A DNA stretch of 64,000 nt from Streptomyces akebiae (GTDB taxonomy: Bacteria; Actinomycetota; Actinomycetes; Streptomycetales; Streptomycetaceae). The stretch is from the NCBI RefSeq assembly GCF_019599145.1, contig NZ_CP080647.1:2356001-2420000 (forward strand), given 5' to 3'. Shown piece after piece: positions 27,439-37,271 of this stretch; the stretch's first letter is position 1; every line of letters starts with the position of its first letter. The position numbers and the translations under genes are program-made. Below the pieces are notes generated by a model, which was given only the letters and a program-made list of their open reading frames with translations, did not search any database and was not told the DNA's origin.

Positions 27439-28626
27439 TCAGTCGACTATCGCCATCTCCCTCGGGGTGTTGTTGAGGCGTCGGCCGCCGTCCTCCGTGA
27501 CCGTCACGATGTCCTCGATGCGGACCCCGAAACGGCCCGGCAGATAGACGCCGGGTTCGACCGAGAAGCACATGCCGGGCACCAGGGGCCGTTCCTCCCC
27601 CTCGATCATGTAGGGCGGTTCGTGGGTGGTGACGCCGATGCCGTGCCCCGTGCGGTGGATGAAGCGGTCGCCGTACCCGGCCTCGGTGATGACCGCGCGG
27701 GCGGCCCGGTCGACGTCCTGGCAGGCCGCGCCGGGCCGTACGGCACGGAACCCCGCCTCCTGGGCGGCCCGCACGACGTCGTGCACCTCGCGCTCCTCGG
27801 CGGCCGGTTCGCCGACGTGGACCGTGCGGGAGGTGTCGGAGCCGTAGCCGTCCTTCAGCCCGCCGAAGTCGAGGACCACCATGTCGCCGTGCCCGATGAC
27901 CCGGTCGCCGGCCTCGTGGTGCGGGTTGGCGCCGTTCGGTCCCGAGGCGACGATGGTGAAGTCCACCTGGGAGTGCCCGAACCGCCGCAGCAGATCGGCG
28001 AGATCGGCGGCGACGTCGGTCTCGCGGCGCCCGGCGAAGGGCACCTGGCGGATCTCCTCGTACGCCCGGTCGGCCGCCGCGCCCGCCGCCGCCATCCGCG
28101 CCAGCTCGGCCGCGTCCTTCACGGCCCGGAGCAGGGGGAGCGCCTCGGTGAGCGCGACGTACGTCGTGTCCGGCAGCCGACGCCGCAGTCCCAGCAGGTG
28201 CAGTGCCCAGGTGTTGTCGCTGACGCCGAAGCGGCCGCGTGGGCCGAGGACGGAGACGGCCGCCGCGTAGGGGTCCTCCCCGTCGGTCCAGTCGCGCAGC
28301 GTCAGCGCGGGTCCGCCGGGCGCCTCGGCGGCGTCGGGGGCCTCCAGGGTCGGCACCACCAGCACCGGGTCCTCGCCCTCGCGCAGCACCAGCATCGTCA
28401 GCCGCTCGGTCTCGGGCGGCCGGTGCCCCGTCAGCCACACCAGGTCGGGGCCGGGCGCGACCAGCAGACCGTCGAGCCCGGAGTCCGCCGCGGCCCGCGC
28501 CGCGCGCCGCATCCGGGCCCGGTAGTCGTCGGTGGTGAAGGCGGCGGGCGGCGCATCGGGCGGGAGGGCCGTGGGCCCGGCGTCGGGCGTGGCGGTCGCG
28601 GTGCCGTCGCTGGGCGTGCCGGTCAT
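27439..28626 (-). CDS. M24 family Xaa-Pro aminopeptidase
   Basis: This 395-aa enzyme should remove an N-terminal residue next to proline. It has an N-terminal creatinase-like domain (about residues 35-155) and a C-terminal pita-bread domain. All five metal ligands are visible: D in VVLDFGG, D in GSDTSRTVH, H in RTGHGIGV, E in SVEPGVY and E in VRIEDIVTV. The ATG at 28626 is chosen because GGAGG precedes it closely; a longer frame starts at 28671. The first 30 residues are low-complexity Pro/Ala/Thr with no signal peptide, so it is likely cytosolic. Confidence 0.92.
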   Translation of the reverse strand: MTGTPSDGTATATPDAGPTALPPDAPPAAFTTDDYRARMRRAARAAADSGLDGLLVAPGPDLVWLTGHRPPETERLTMLVLREGEDPVLVVPTLEAPDAAEAPGGPALTLRDWTDGEDPYAAAVSVLGPRGRFGVSDNTWALHLLGLRRRLPDTTYVALTEALPLLRAVKDAAELARMAAAGAAADRAYEEIRQVPFAGRRETDVAADLADLLRRFGHSQVDFTIVASGPNGANPHHEAGDRVIGHGDMVVLDFGGLKDGYGSDTSRTVHVGEPAAEEREVHDVVRAAQEAGFRAVRPGAACQDVDRAARAVITEAGYGDRFIHRTGHGIGVTTHEPPYMIEGEERPLVPGMCFSVEPGVYLPGRFGVRIEDIVTVTEDGGRRLNNTPREMAIVD

Positions 28627-28740
28627 CCATGCCTCCGCGTGCTCGGAGTTCCCTGGGGCTACGGGCAGCATCCTGCCCCTCCGCCGCAGTACACGCGAGC
28701 CGATTGGCGCGTGGCGTCAACCGTCGTACATGCCCGCGCG

Positions 28741-29361
28741 TCAGCTCTCCAGCGCGAGACGGGCGCCGAGGAGCAGCAGCACGCCGCCGGAGACCTGCTC
28801 CAGCCGCCGCCGCACTCCCGCGCGCGACAGCACGGCCCTCATCCGGCCGACGAACCAGACGTAGAGGCCGTAGTAGCCGATCTCGTGGACCGCCCACAGC
28901 GCGGCGAGCCCCACCATGGTGGGCAGATGGGGCGCGCCCTCGGGCACGAACTGCGGCAGGAACGACATCGCGAAGATCGCCGCCTTGGGGTTGGCGAGGT
29001 TGAGCAGCAGCCCGCCGCGATACGACGCCCAGCCGCTCTTCTCGGCCGCCTCCCCCACGTTCTCCGGCTGCCCCTTCGTCCGGCGCGCCTGCCACAGGGT
29101 CTGCGCGCCGAAGACGACGAGGACGATCGCGCCGACGATCCGCATCACGTCGTACGCCAGCTCGGAGGCGGCCAGCAGCGCGGTCAGGCCGAACGCGGCG
29201 ACGACGCCCCAGACGAAGACACCGGTCTCGTTGCCGAGCACGGTCAGGAGGCCGGAACGCCTGCTGCGCAGGGACTCCCTGATGATCAGCACCGTGCTGG
29301 GGCCGGGCGAGGCGGCGATCAGGGTGCAGGCGCCGAGGAAGGCGAGAAGGGTGCTCAGCAT
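28741..29361 (-). CDS. LysE family amino-acid exporter/translocator
   Basis: This 206-aa protein has about six membrane segments and the LysE/RhtB pattern: AASPGPSTVLIIRESLRSRR early on, GNETGVFVWG, a cytosolic loop with Trp-Gln-Ala-Arg, and NLANPKAAIFAMSFLPQF. The family exports amino acids or their analogues. The substrate is not determinable. It is divergent from the metallophosphoesterase with 188 nt between the starts. Confidence 0.9.
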   Translation of the reverse strand: MLSTLLAFLGACTLIAASPGPSTVLIIRESLRSRRSGLLTVLGNETGVFVWGVVAAFGLTALLAASELAYDVMRIVGAIVLVVFGAQTLWQARRTKGQPENVGEAAEKSGWASYRGGLLLNLANPKAAIFAMSFLPQFVPEGAPHLPTMVGLAALWAVHEIGYYGLYVWFVGRMRAVLSRAGVRRRLEQVSGGVLLLLGARLALES

Positions 29362-29460
29362 CCCGCCATCGTGCCCGTGGCTCGGCGGGTCCGGCCAGCG
29401 CGTTTCCACGGTGCCGTCCGCGCGGTCCGCGCCGTCCGCGACCCCTCTCCGGCCACCCCG

Positions 29461-29504
29461 ACTAACGCTTGCAGGTTGCTTCTCCATTAGAACTAATGCT
29501 TGTA
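29461..29504 (+). promoter_or_regulatory. AT-rich operator-like repeats before the metallophosphoesterase gene
   Basis: ACTAACGCTTGCA (29461-29473) and ACTAATGCTTGTA (29492-29504) form a 13-nt direct repeat with two mismatches, spaced 31 nt start to start (about three helical turns). A perfect inverted repeat CATTAG-AA-CTAATG spans 29485-29498. The stretch is far richer in A and T than its surroundings and lies between divergent genes. Confidence 0.5.
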
Positions 29505-29549
29505 TTCGATCGTTCCATTAAGGCAACGCCCCGAGGGAGGCGTACGACG

Positions 29550-30305
29550 ATGCTCGTACTCGCGCACATCAGTGATCTGCATCTGGACGGGAGCGAGCGG
29601 GCCACCCGGCGGGCCGAGCGGGTACGGGATCTGCTGTGGGGGCTGCCGGGACCGGTGGACGCGCTGCTGGTGACCGGGGACATCGCGGACCACGGCACGG
29701 AGGCCGAGTACGAGGAGGCGGCCCGTCTGCTGGGGCTGCGCGAGGGCGGGGCGCCCTTCCCGGTGCTGACCTGCCCGGGCAACCACGACAGCCGGGCGCC
29801 CTACCGCAAGGCGCTCCTCGGGGAACCGCCCGCCGACGGACCGGTCAACGGCGTGCACGTCTTCGCGGACGCGGCCGTGCTGATGTGCGACTCCAGCATC
29901 CCGGGCCAGGACGACGGCGAGCTCGACGCGCAGACGTACGCCTGGATCGAGGAGACCCTGGACGGACTCGACGGCGACCGGCACGTCCTGCTCGCCTTCC
30001 ACCACCCGCCGGTGGCGCTCCACCACCGGCTGCCGGACGGGTACCGGCTGGGCCAGCCCGCGAAGCTCGCCCGACTGCTGGGGCGCCGGCCGGAGATCGC
30101 GGGGATCATCACCGGCCACGCCCACACACCGGCCGCCACCGCCTTCGCCGGGCGTCCGCTGGTCGTCGGCCCCGGCGTCACCTGGACGCTGCGGCTGCCC
30201 TGGGAGGGCGACGCGGTCGCGGACCGGGAGGCACCGCCCGGGCTCGCGTTCCATGTCCTGGACGACGAGGGGCGGCTGACCAGTCACTTCAGAGTGGCCG
30301 TGTAG
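29550..30305 (+). CDS. Metallophosphoesterase (calcineurin-like, CpdA-type)
   Basis: This 251-aa protein carries the full calcineurin-like metal site: D-x-H in HISDLHLDG, GDIADHG, GNHD, then H in FHHPP and GHAHT. The arrangement matches the 3',5'-cyclic nucleotide phosphodiesterase CpdA group, although other phosphodiester or phosphomonoester substrates are possible. The ATG at 29550 is preferred to one at 29469 because GAGGGAGG lies 9 nt before it. The promoter region is unusually AT-rich with direct and inverted repeats. Confidence 0.9.
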   Translation: MLVLAHISDLHLDGSERATRRAERVRDLLWGLPGPVDALLVTGDIADHGTEAEYEEAARLLGLREGGAPFPVLTCPGNHDSRAPYRKALLGEPPADGPVNGVHVFADAAVLMCDSSIPGQDDGELDAQTYAWIEETLDGLDGDRHVLLAFHHPPVALHHRLPDGYRLGQPAKLARLLGRRPEIAGIITGHAHTPAATAFAGRPLVVGPGVTWTLRLPWEGDAVADREAPPGLAFHVLDDEGRLTSHFRVAV

Positions 30306-30351
30306 ACGTTCGCCGAACGGCGGCACGAGCGGTGAGGGCGGCGCGAGCCCG

Positions 30352-30990
30352 TCAGGTCACGACGCCCGGTACGGCGACCAGGTGCCGCCGGGTGCCGTTC
30401 GCGTGCCGCACGAGGAGCTTCAGGGCCACCCCGGAGCGCGCGGCGGCGACGGCCCGCGCGAGGTCGGCGGCCGAGCCGGTCCGGGTGCCGCCCAGGGCGA
30501 GGACGGTGTCGCCACGGACCAGACCCGCCGCGTAGCCGGGGCCGGGGACGTGGACACCGACGACGAGGGCGCCGCCGCCCAGTGCGCCTGCGGGAGCGTC
30601 GACGGCTTCGACACCGAGCGTGGGGCGGGTGGGCGCGCCGATGGCAGGCGGCACCGAACTCCCCTCACCCTGCACCGACTTGGGTACGCCGTCCCGCGCC
30701 CGGCCGTCGGCGTCCGGGCGGACGGAAGCGCCCGGCGCGCCCGGTGCACCAGGCGCCCGGTCCCGCAGCTCGGCGAGCCTGCTCATGCCGATCACCGTGG
30801 CGCCCATCGTGCCCAGCCCGACCCCCGAGAGGACCAGGGCCGCGCAGGTGACCAGGGTCAGCAGCAGGGTGATCAGGCGTTGCCGGGCGCGTCGGGGTGC
30901 GGCGTGCGGGCGCCGGGCGGTGCCCGACGGACGGTCGCCGCCGGACTCCCCGCCGGGCATGGGCTTGGGCCGCAACGCGGTCTGTTCCAT
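30352..30990 (-). CDS. Membrane-anchored PDZ-domain protein
   Basis: This 212-aa protein has a basic N-terminal cytosolic tail (about 40 residues), one membrane helix (LITLLLTLVTCAALVLSGVG), a Pro/Gly/Ala-rich linker and a C-terminal PDZ-like domain with LGGGALVVGVHVPGPGYAAG and GDTVLALGGTRTGSAADLA. No protease domain is attached, unlike HtrA proteins, so it may be a scaffold or an adaptor for another membrane protein. GGAGGTGG precedes the ATG at 30990. Neighbouring genes give no clue to a partner. Confidence 0.8.
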   Translation of the reverse strand: MEQTALRPKPMPGGESGGDRPSGTARRPHAAPRRARQRLITLLLTLVTCAALVLSGVGLGTMGATVIGMSRLAELRDRAPGAPGAPGASVRPDADGRARDGVPKSVQGEGSSVPPAIGAPTRPTLGVEAVDAPAGALGGGALVVGVHVPGPGYAAGLVRGDTVLALGGTRTGSAADLARAVAAARSGVALKLLVRHANGTRRHLVAVPGVVT

Positions 30991-31082
30991 GGTGTCGCCA
31001 CCTCCGGCCGGAGACCTACCCGGGGCACCACGGCTCGACGAGCCACGAACGAGTGAGACTGACGCCCCGTCACATGGAGCGT

Positions 31083-31955
31083 TCACAGCGGCCGCGGGTC
31101 GGTCAGCTCCCGCACCAGTGCCGCCGCCGCCCCGCCGGGCGTTCCGCCGTGGACGATCTCCGTACGGTGCACGAGACGGGGCGCGACGAGCGGGACGGCG
31201 ACCGCGCCGGGGACGTCGGAGGCGAAGCCGCGCGGCAGGACGGTCAGTCCGTGTCCGGCGGCGGCGAGGGTGGTGAGGGTGCGCAGGTCGGTGCCCTCGT
31301 AGCGGAGGGCGGTGCGGACACCGCCGGTACCGCTCGCGGTGCGGAGCCGGTCCAGCGGGAGCCCGGCGCCGGGGGCGTCGAGCCAGCGGGCGTCGACGAG
31401 GTCGGTGAGGCGGAGGCCGGGGCGCCGCGCGAAGGGGTGACCGGCGGGGAGCAGGACGCAGACGGGTTCCTCGCCGACGCCCCGGGTGGTCAGGGGTGCC
31501 ACGTCGGGGAGCCGGAGGGGGTCGCTGGGGGCGGCGAGCCCGTCGACCAGACCGAGGTCGGCGGCGCCGGTGGCGACGGCCGCCGGAATCTCGTCGCGGG
31601 CGAGGGTCCGCAGGGTCACCCCGGCGGCGGGCAGCGCGGCGACGACACGGGGGCCGAGTGCCGTCGGGGTCACCGCGAGCGTCAGCCCGTGCTCGGGCGC
31701 GGACGCGATCCGTACGACGTCGGCGCGGGCGGCCTCCAGACGCAGCAGCAGGGGGCCGGCGTGTTCGAGCAGCCGCTCGCCGGCCGCCGTGGGCAGGACG
31801 GGGCGCCGGGTCAGCAGCGGGGCACCGAGGTCCTGCTCCAGCGACGCGATGTGCTGGGACACCGCGGACTGGGTGTAGCCCAGCTCGCGCGCGGCCTCGG
31901 AGAAGGAGGCGAGCCGGGCCACGGTGACGTACGTGCGCAACAGATGCGGATCCAT
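31083..31955 (-). CDS. LysR family transcriptional regulator
   Basis: This 290-aa regulator has an N-terminal winged HTH (MDPHLLRTYVTVARLASFSE through the TQSAVSQHIASLEQDLG recognition region) and a C-terminal substrate-binding domain. The ATG at 31955 is used because homologues start at MDPHLLRTYV; one at 31982 is the alternative and would leave little space to the divergent amidotransferase gene. LysR proteins commonly control the divergent neighbour, so the glutamine-amidotransferase-like gene at 32045 is the first candidate target. Confidence 0.9.
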   Translation of the reverse strand: MDPHLLRTYVTVARLASFSEAARELGYTQSAVSQHIASLEQDLGAPLLTRRPVLPTAAGERLLEHAGPLLLRLEAARADVVRIASAPEHGLTLAVTPTALGPRVVAALPAAGVTLRTLARDEIPAAVATGAADLGLVDGLAAPSDPLRLPDVAPLTTRGVGEEPVCVLLPAGHPFARRPGLRLTDLVDARWLDAPGAGLPLDRLRTASGTGGVRTALRYEGTDLRTLTTLAAAGHGLTVLPRGFASDVPGAVAVPLVAPRLVHRTEIVHGGTPGGAAAALVRELTDPRPL

Positions 31956-32044
31956 GGCGGACAGGATCGCCCACCGGTCCATCAGAGATGCTTATGGGGG
32001 ATGCGGAAATCATCGTTGGACGTGAAGTGGGGGCCGCGCCCAGG

Positions 32045-32881
32045 ATGACGGGCATGACGAACGACGCGGCGCAGTCCGCCTCTTCCCGTACCGTCCCGTC
32101 CGCCTCGCACGCCCGGTCGGGCCAGTCCATCCTGTCGGCCCAGTCCGTCCTGTCGGCCCGGTCCGCCCGGCTGGCCCTCGTCGGCGACCGGTCACCCGAC
32201 GTCGTCTCGCACAGCCGGATCCCGCTCCTCCTCGACGCGCTCGCCGGACAGGACCGGCTGGTCCTCGACGCGTACTGGATCCCCTCCGAGGACGCCGAGG
32301 CCGACGCGGCGGCCGTACGGGGGTTCGACGCCGTATGGGTGGTGCCCGGCAGCCCGTACCGCAGTGAGGCCGGGGTGCTCTCCGCCATCCGGACCGCACG
32401 GGAGGAGGGCGTCCCGTTCCTCGGCACGTGCGGTGGCTTCCAGCACGCGCTGCTGGAGTACGCCCGGCACAGGTGCGGGCTCACCCGGGTCGCGCACGCC
32501 GAGACCGACCCGGACGCCGAGGACTTCCTGATCGAGCCGCTCGCGTGTTCCCTGGTCGGGCACGAGGGGACGGTCGTCATCGAGCCCGGCTCGCTCGCGC
32601 AGTCCGTGATGAACGCCGAACGGTCGGTCGAGCGGTACTTCTGCGCGTACGGTCCGACCCGTCACCTCGACACCCTGCGCGCACACGGTCTGCGGTTCTC
32701 CGGGCACGACGAGGACGGGCACGTCCGGATCGCCGAACTCCCGGACCACCCCTTCTTCCTGGCGACGCTCTTCCAGCCGGAGCTGGCCGGTGACGGCAGC
32801 CGTCCGCACCCGATCGTGCGCGCGTTCGCCCGGGCCGCGGTCGAGCACGCGACCCGGGCGGCGGCACGCCGGCCGGCGTGA
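32045..32881 (+). CDS. CTP synthase C-terminal region-related amidotransferase-like protein
   Basis: This 278-aa protein contains a class I glutamine amidotransferase fold like the C-terminal half of CTP synthase. The nucleophile elbow GTCGGFQHALLEYARH is present with its cysteine. In the segment where CTP synthase has FHPE, the residue aligned with the catalytic His is Gln (LFQPEL), so ordinary glutaminase activity is doubtful. A Ser-rich N-terminus of about 40 residues precedes the domain. Starts at 32045 and 32054 are both possible. It is divergent from a LysR regulator. Confidence 0.82.
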   Translation: MTGMTNDAAQSASSRTVPSASHARSGQSILSAQSVLSARSARLALVGDRSPDVVSHSRIPLLLDALAGQDRLVLDAYWIPSEDAEADAAAVRGFDAVWVVPGSPYRSEAGVLSAIRTAREEGVPFLGTCGGFQHALLEYARHRCGLTRVAHAETDPDAEDFLIEPLACSLVGHEGTVVIEPGSLAQSVMNAERSVERYFCAYGPTRHLDTLRAHGLRFSGHDEDGHVRIAELPDHPFFLATLFQPELAGDGSRPHPIVRAFARAAVEHATRAAARRPA

Positions 32882-32897
32882 ACCGACCGTCTCCCGC

Positions 32898-35114
<2,217 letters not shown>

Positions 35115-35211
35115 CTACCCGTGGCCTCGGGCGGGCATCCGGACAGGGGCACATGATCACACCATCGCGTGAACCTCGCTGGTTTCACGCCCATGTGCGG
35201 GGCGCGGTGGG

Positions 35212-35245
35212 GGTTGGTCGCAGCGGTTCCCCGCGTCCCGTGAGA
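35212..35245. repeat. Variant copy of the dispersed GTTCCCCGCG element
   Basis: GGTCGCAGCGGTTCCCCGCG followed by TCCCGTGAG lies between the DUF89 gene end and the geosmin synthase start. It differs from the other copies by an insertion in the CAGTT part. Confidence 0.55.
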
Positions 35246-35264
35246 AGGCGGACCACCTCATCCG

Positions 35265-36443
35265 TCAGGTCCTGAGCTGGATCACGGCCCTGGTCCCGCT
35301 GGTGCGCCAGCGCCGGCCCTCGGTCGTGGTGAGGGTGGTCTCCGTTTCGGGGGTCAGGCCTGTGACGACGTCCGACTTGAGGGTGCGGAGGGCTGCCACG
35401 GGGCCGGGGAAGTAGGAAGTGACCTCGGTGAAGGGGGTGGTCGGATGCCAGAGGCGGTCGCCCACCAGGCGGCGGTAGTTGAGGTCGCCCTTCATCAGGG
35501 TCAGGTCGGCGGAGGCGAAGTCCGCGCGCAGGTCGGCGGGCATGTCCGCGTAGGGCAGCGGGGCGCAGGAGAAGGGGTGGGCGCGGAGGGTCAGGCGGCC
35601 TTCGGAGAGGGCGCTGTGGAGGCGGTGCCCCGCGTCGGTCTTCGCCGCGACCAGGTGGCGCACCGCGTCGAGGGTGTCGGCGGTGGTGGCGTCCGAGACG
35701 AAGTACGGGTACGGCTTCAGGTGCAGCAGGGCGCGGTCGAAGTGGCCGTGGGTGAGGAGGTGGTCGACGAGCAGGAGGTCGGGGATCAGTTCGCGGCCCG
35801 CGTTGTCGGCGACCAGGCAGAGGGTCCTGCCGGCGGGGCCGGTGCCGCGCGCGTGCGGGTCGGGTGCCGTTCCCGTCAGCAGCGGGAGCAGTGCGTCGCT
35901 GTCGTCCACGACCAGAGGGGAGTCGACCGCCGTCCCCTCGGTGCTCTGGAGACGGAAACCGAGGTCCGCCCGGTTGCCCCAGAGGGAGCCGTGGAGGAGG
36001 GCGCTGAGCTGGTCGGGCAGGGGTTGTTCCGACAGGGGGCCGAGGGCGGCCAGTTCGGCGGCGGCCTCGGGAGTGTCCAGTTCGGCCAGTTTGAAGGGGC
36101 GGAACGGGTCGACTCCCTGCCAGGGGCCGGGGCCGAAGTAGCCCACGGCGCGCAGGAGTTGACGGTAGAAGCAGCTCTCGGCGGCCAGGAAGGGGAGGGA
36201 GAACCAGGAGCGGCCGGCGTAGCGGCGGGCGTTCCAGGTGTCCCACCAGGCGTCGTCGGCCGGTGCTTCGACGGTGCCGTGGAGGGTCTCGTGCAGCAAC
36301 GCGTCGAGGGCGCGGCGCTGTTCGGGTCCGTAGGGCGTGGCGTCCTGGACCTTGCGGACGAGGGCGGGGTGCCGTTCGGCGAGGACACTGTGCGGGAAGG
36401 AGGCCGGGTCCGCGCAGTCGATCACGGGAGCGGTGTCAGGCAT
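35265..36443 (-). CDS. Damage-control phosphatase, ARMT1/DUF89 family
   Basis: This 392-aa protein matches the DUF89/ARMT1 family of metal-dependent phosphatases thought to remove damaged or excess phosphorylated metabolites. Family motifs seen are VADNAGRELIPDLLL (metal site), a following VSDATTADT segment and KGDLNYRRL near the C-terminus. Its ATG lies within the end of the upstream gene (8-nt overlap), indicating translational coupling with the small membrane protein. The true substrate is unknown. Confidence 0.88.
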   Translation of the reverse strand: MPDTAPVIDCADPASFPHSVLAERHPALVRKVQDATPYGPEQRRALDALLHETLHGTVEAPADDAWWDTWNARRYAGRSWFSLPFLAAESCFYRQLLRAVGYFGPGPWQGVDPFRPFKLAELDTPEAAAELAALGPLSEQPLPDQLSALLHGSLWGNRADLGFRLQSTEGTAVDSPLVVDDSDALLPLLTGTAPDPHARGTGPAGRTLCLVADNAGRELIPDLLLVDHLLTHGHFDRALLHLKPYPYFVSDATTADTLDAVRHLVAAKTDAGHRLHSALSEGRLTLRAHPFSCAPLPYADMPADLRADFASADLTLMKGDLNYRRLVGDRLWHPTTPFTEVTSYFPGPVAALRTLKSDVVTGLTPETETTLTTTEGRRWRTSGTRAVIQLRT

Positions 36444-37134
36444 GACCGGGGGTCCCTCCGGGGGCGGTGGGGCCGAGCTGACCGGTGGGGTCGGCGGGGG
36501 TCCGGGGCGGGAGTTCCACCGTCCTCAGACGCTCGTCCATCTGCTTGTCGAAACCGGCCTCGGTCCAGACGTACTTCCTGAACTGGTCCGTCGTCAGCGG
36601 GCCCGGCCACGGGCTGCCGCTGGGGTAGAAGACGCTGTCGCAGGACGCGCAGTGGTGGGCGGGTTGCCAGAGCTCTTCGGCGCGGGGCCTGCCCGCCGCG
36701 ACGGCTGCGCGTTCGCGGGACTCGCCGCCGATCACCCAGAGGGTGCCGACGAAGAGCAGCACGGCGAGGACGGCGCCGCCGATCGTGTAGGGGGGTTTGT
36801 CGTCCTGTACGCCGCTGTAGGCGAGTCCGGCGCCGATACCCGCCAGGACCATGCCTTCCAGGAAGTGCGCGAAACTGTCGAACCGGGTGTGCGTCCCCGG
36901 TGCCTTCGCCAGCCGGTCGGAGAGGCCGGAGGCCGGGGAGTCGGGGGCGGCGCAGGCTTCGGGAACCGTGCGCACTGCCGGGCCCGTGGCGCCGCAGCGG
37001 GGGCACGCCGTCACCACCGGGGCCGCGCCGAACGCACCGGCCGCCCCCGCGCCGGGTCCCCCGGCCGGGTTCTCGTGGGCTTCCCCGGGCCGGCCCCGGC
37101 CCGGCCCGGTCCCCTCGAACTTCTCTGTAGCCAT
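36436..37134 (-). CDS. Membrane protein with paired CxxC zinc-ribbon-like motifs, unknown function
   Basis: This 232-aa protein has a Gly/Ala/Pro-rich N-terminus, a CPRCGATG motif near residue 45, two adjacent membrane segments (MVLAGIGAGLAYSG and IGGAVLAVLLFVGTLWVIGG) and a second cysteine motif HCASCDSVFYPSG. It ends with a polar Pro-rich tail. It looks like a small membrane protein with cytosolic zinc ribbons. I do not recognise a named family. The start is ATG 37134 or GTG 37140. Its end overlaps the DUF89 start by 8 nt. Confidence 0.75.
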   Translation of the reverse strand: MATEKFEGTGPGRGRPGEAHENPAGGPGAGAAGAFGAAPVVTACPRCGATGPAVRTVPEACAAPDSPASGLSDRLAKAPGTHTRFDSFAHFLEGMVLAGIGAGLAYSGVQDDKPPYTIGGAVLAVLLFVGTLWVIGGESRERAAVAAGRPRAEELWQPAHHCASCDSVFYPSGSPWPGPLTTDQFRKYVWTEAGFDKQMDERLRTVELPPRTPADPTGQLGPTAPGGTPGHA

Positions 37135-37271
37135 GCGCACACGCTAACGCCCGGCGCGCATGCGCCGGCGGCCGACCGATGCCCGCTCGCATCGGTCGGC
37201 CGCCGGCAGTGGGGGGTGGCGGTCAGTCGGCCCGGCCGGTCAGCCGGGGCCCCGGGCCTGGCGGCCCGGAA

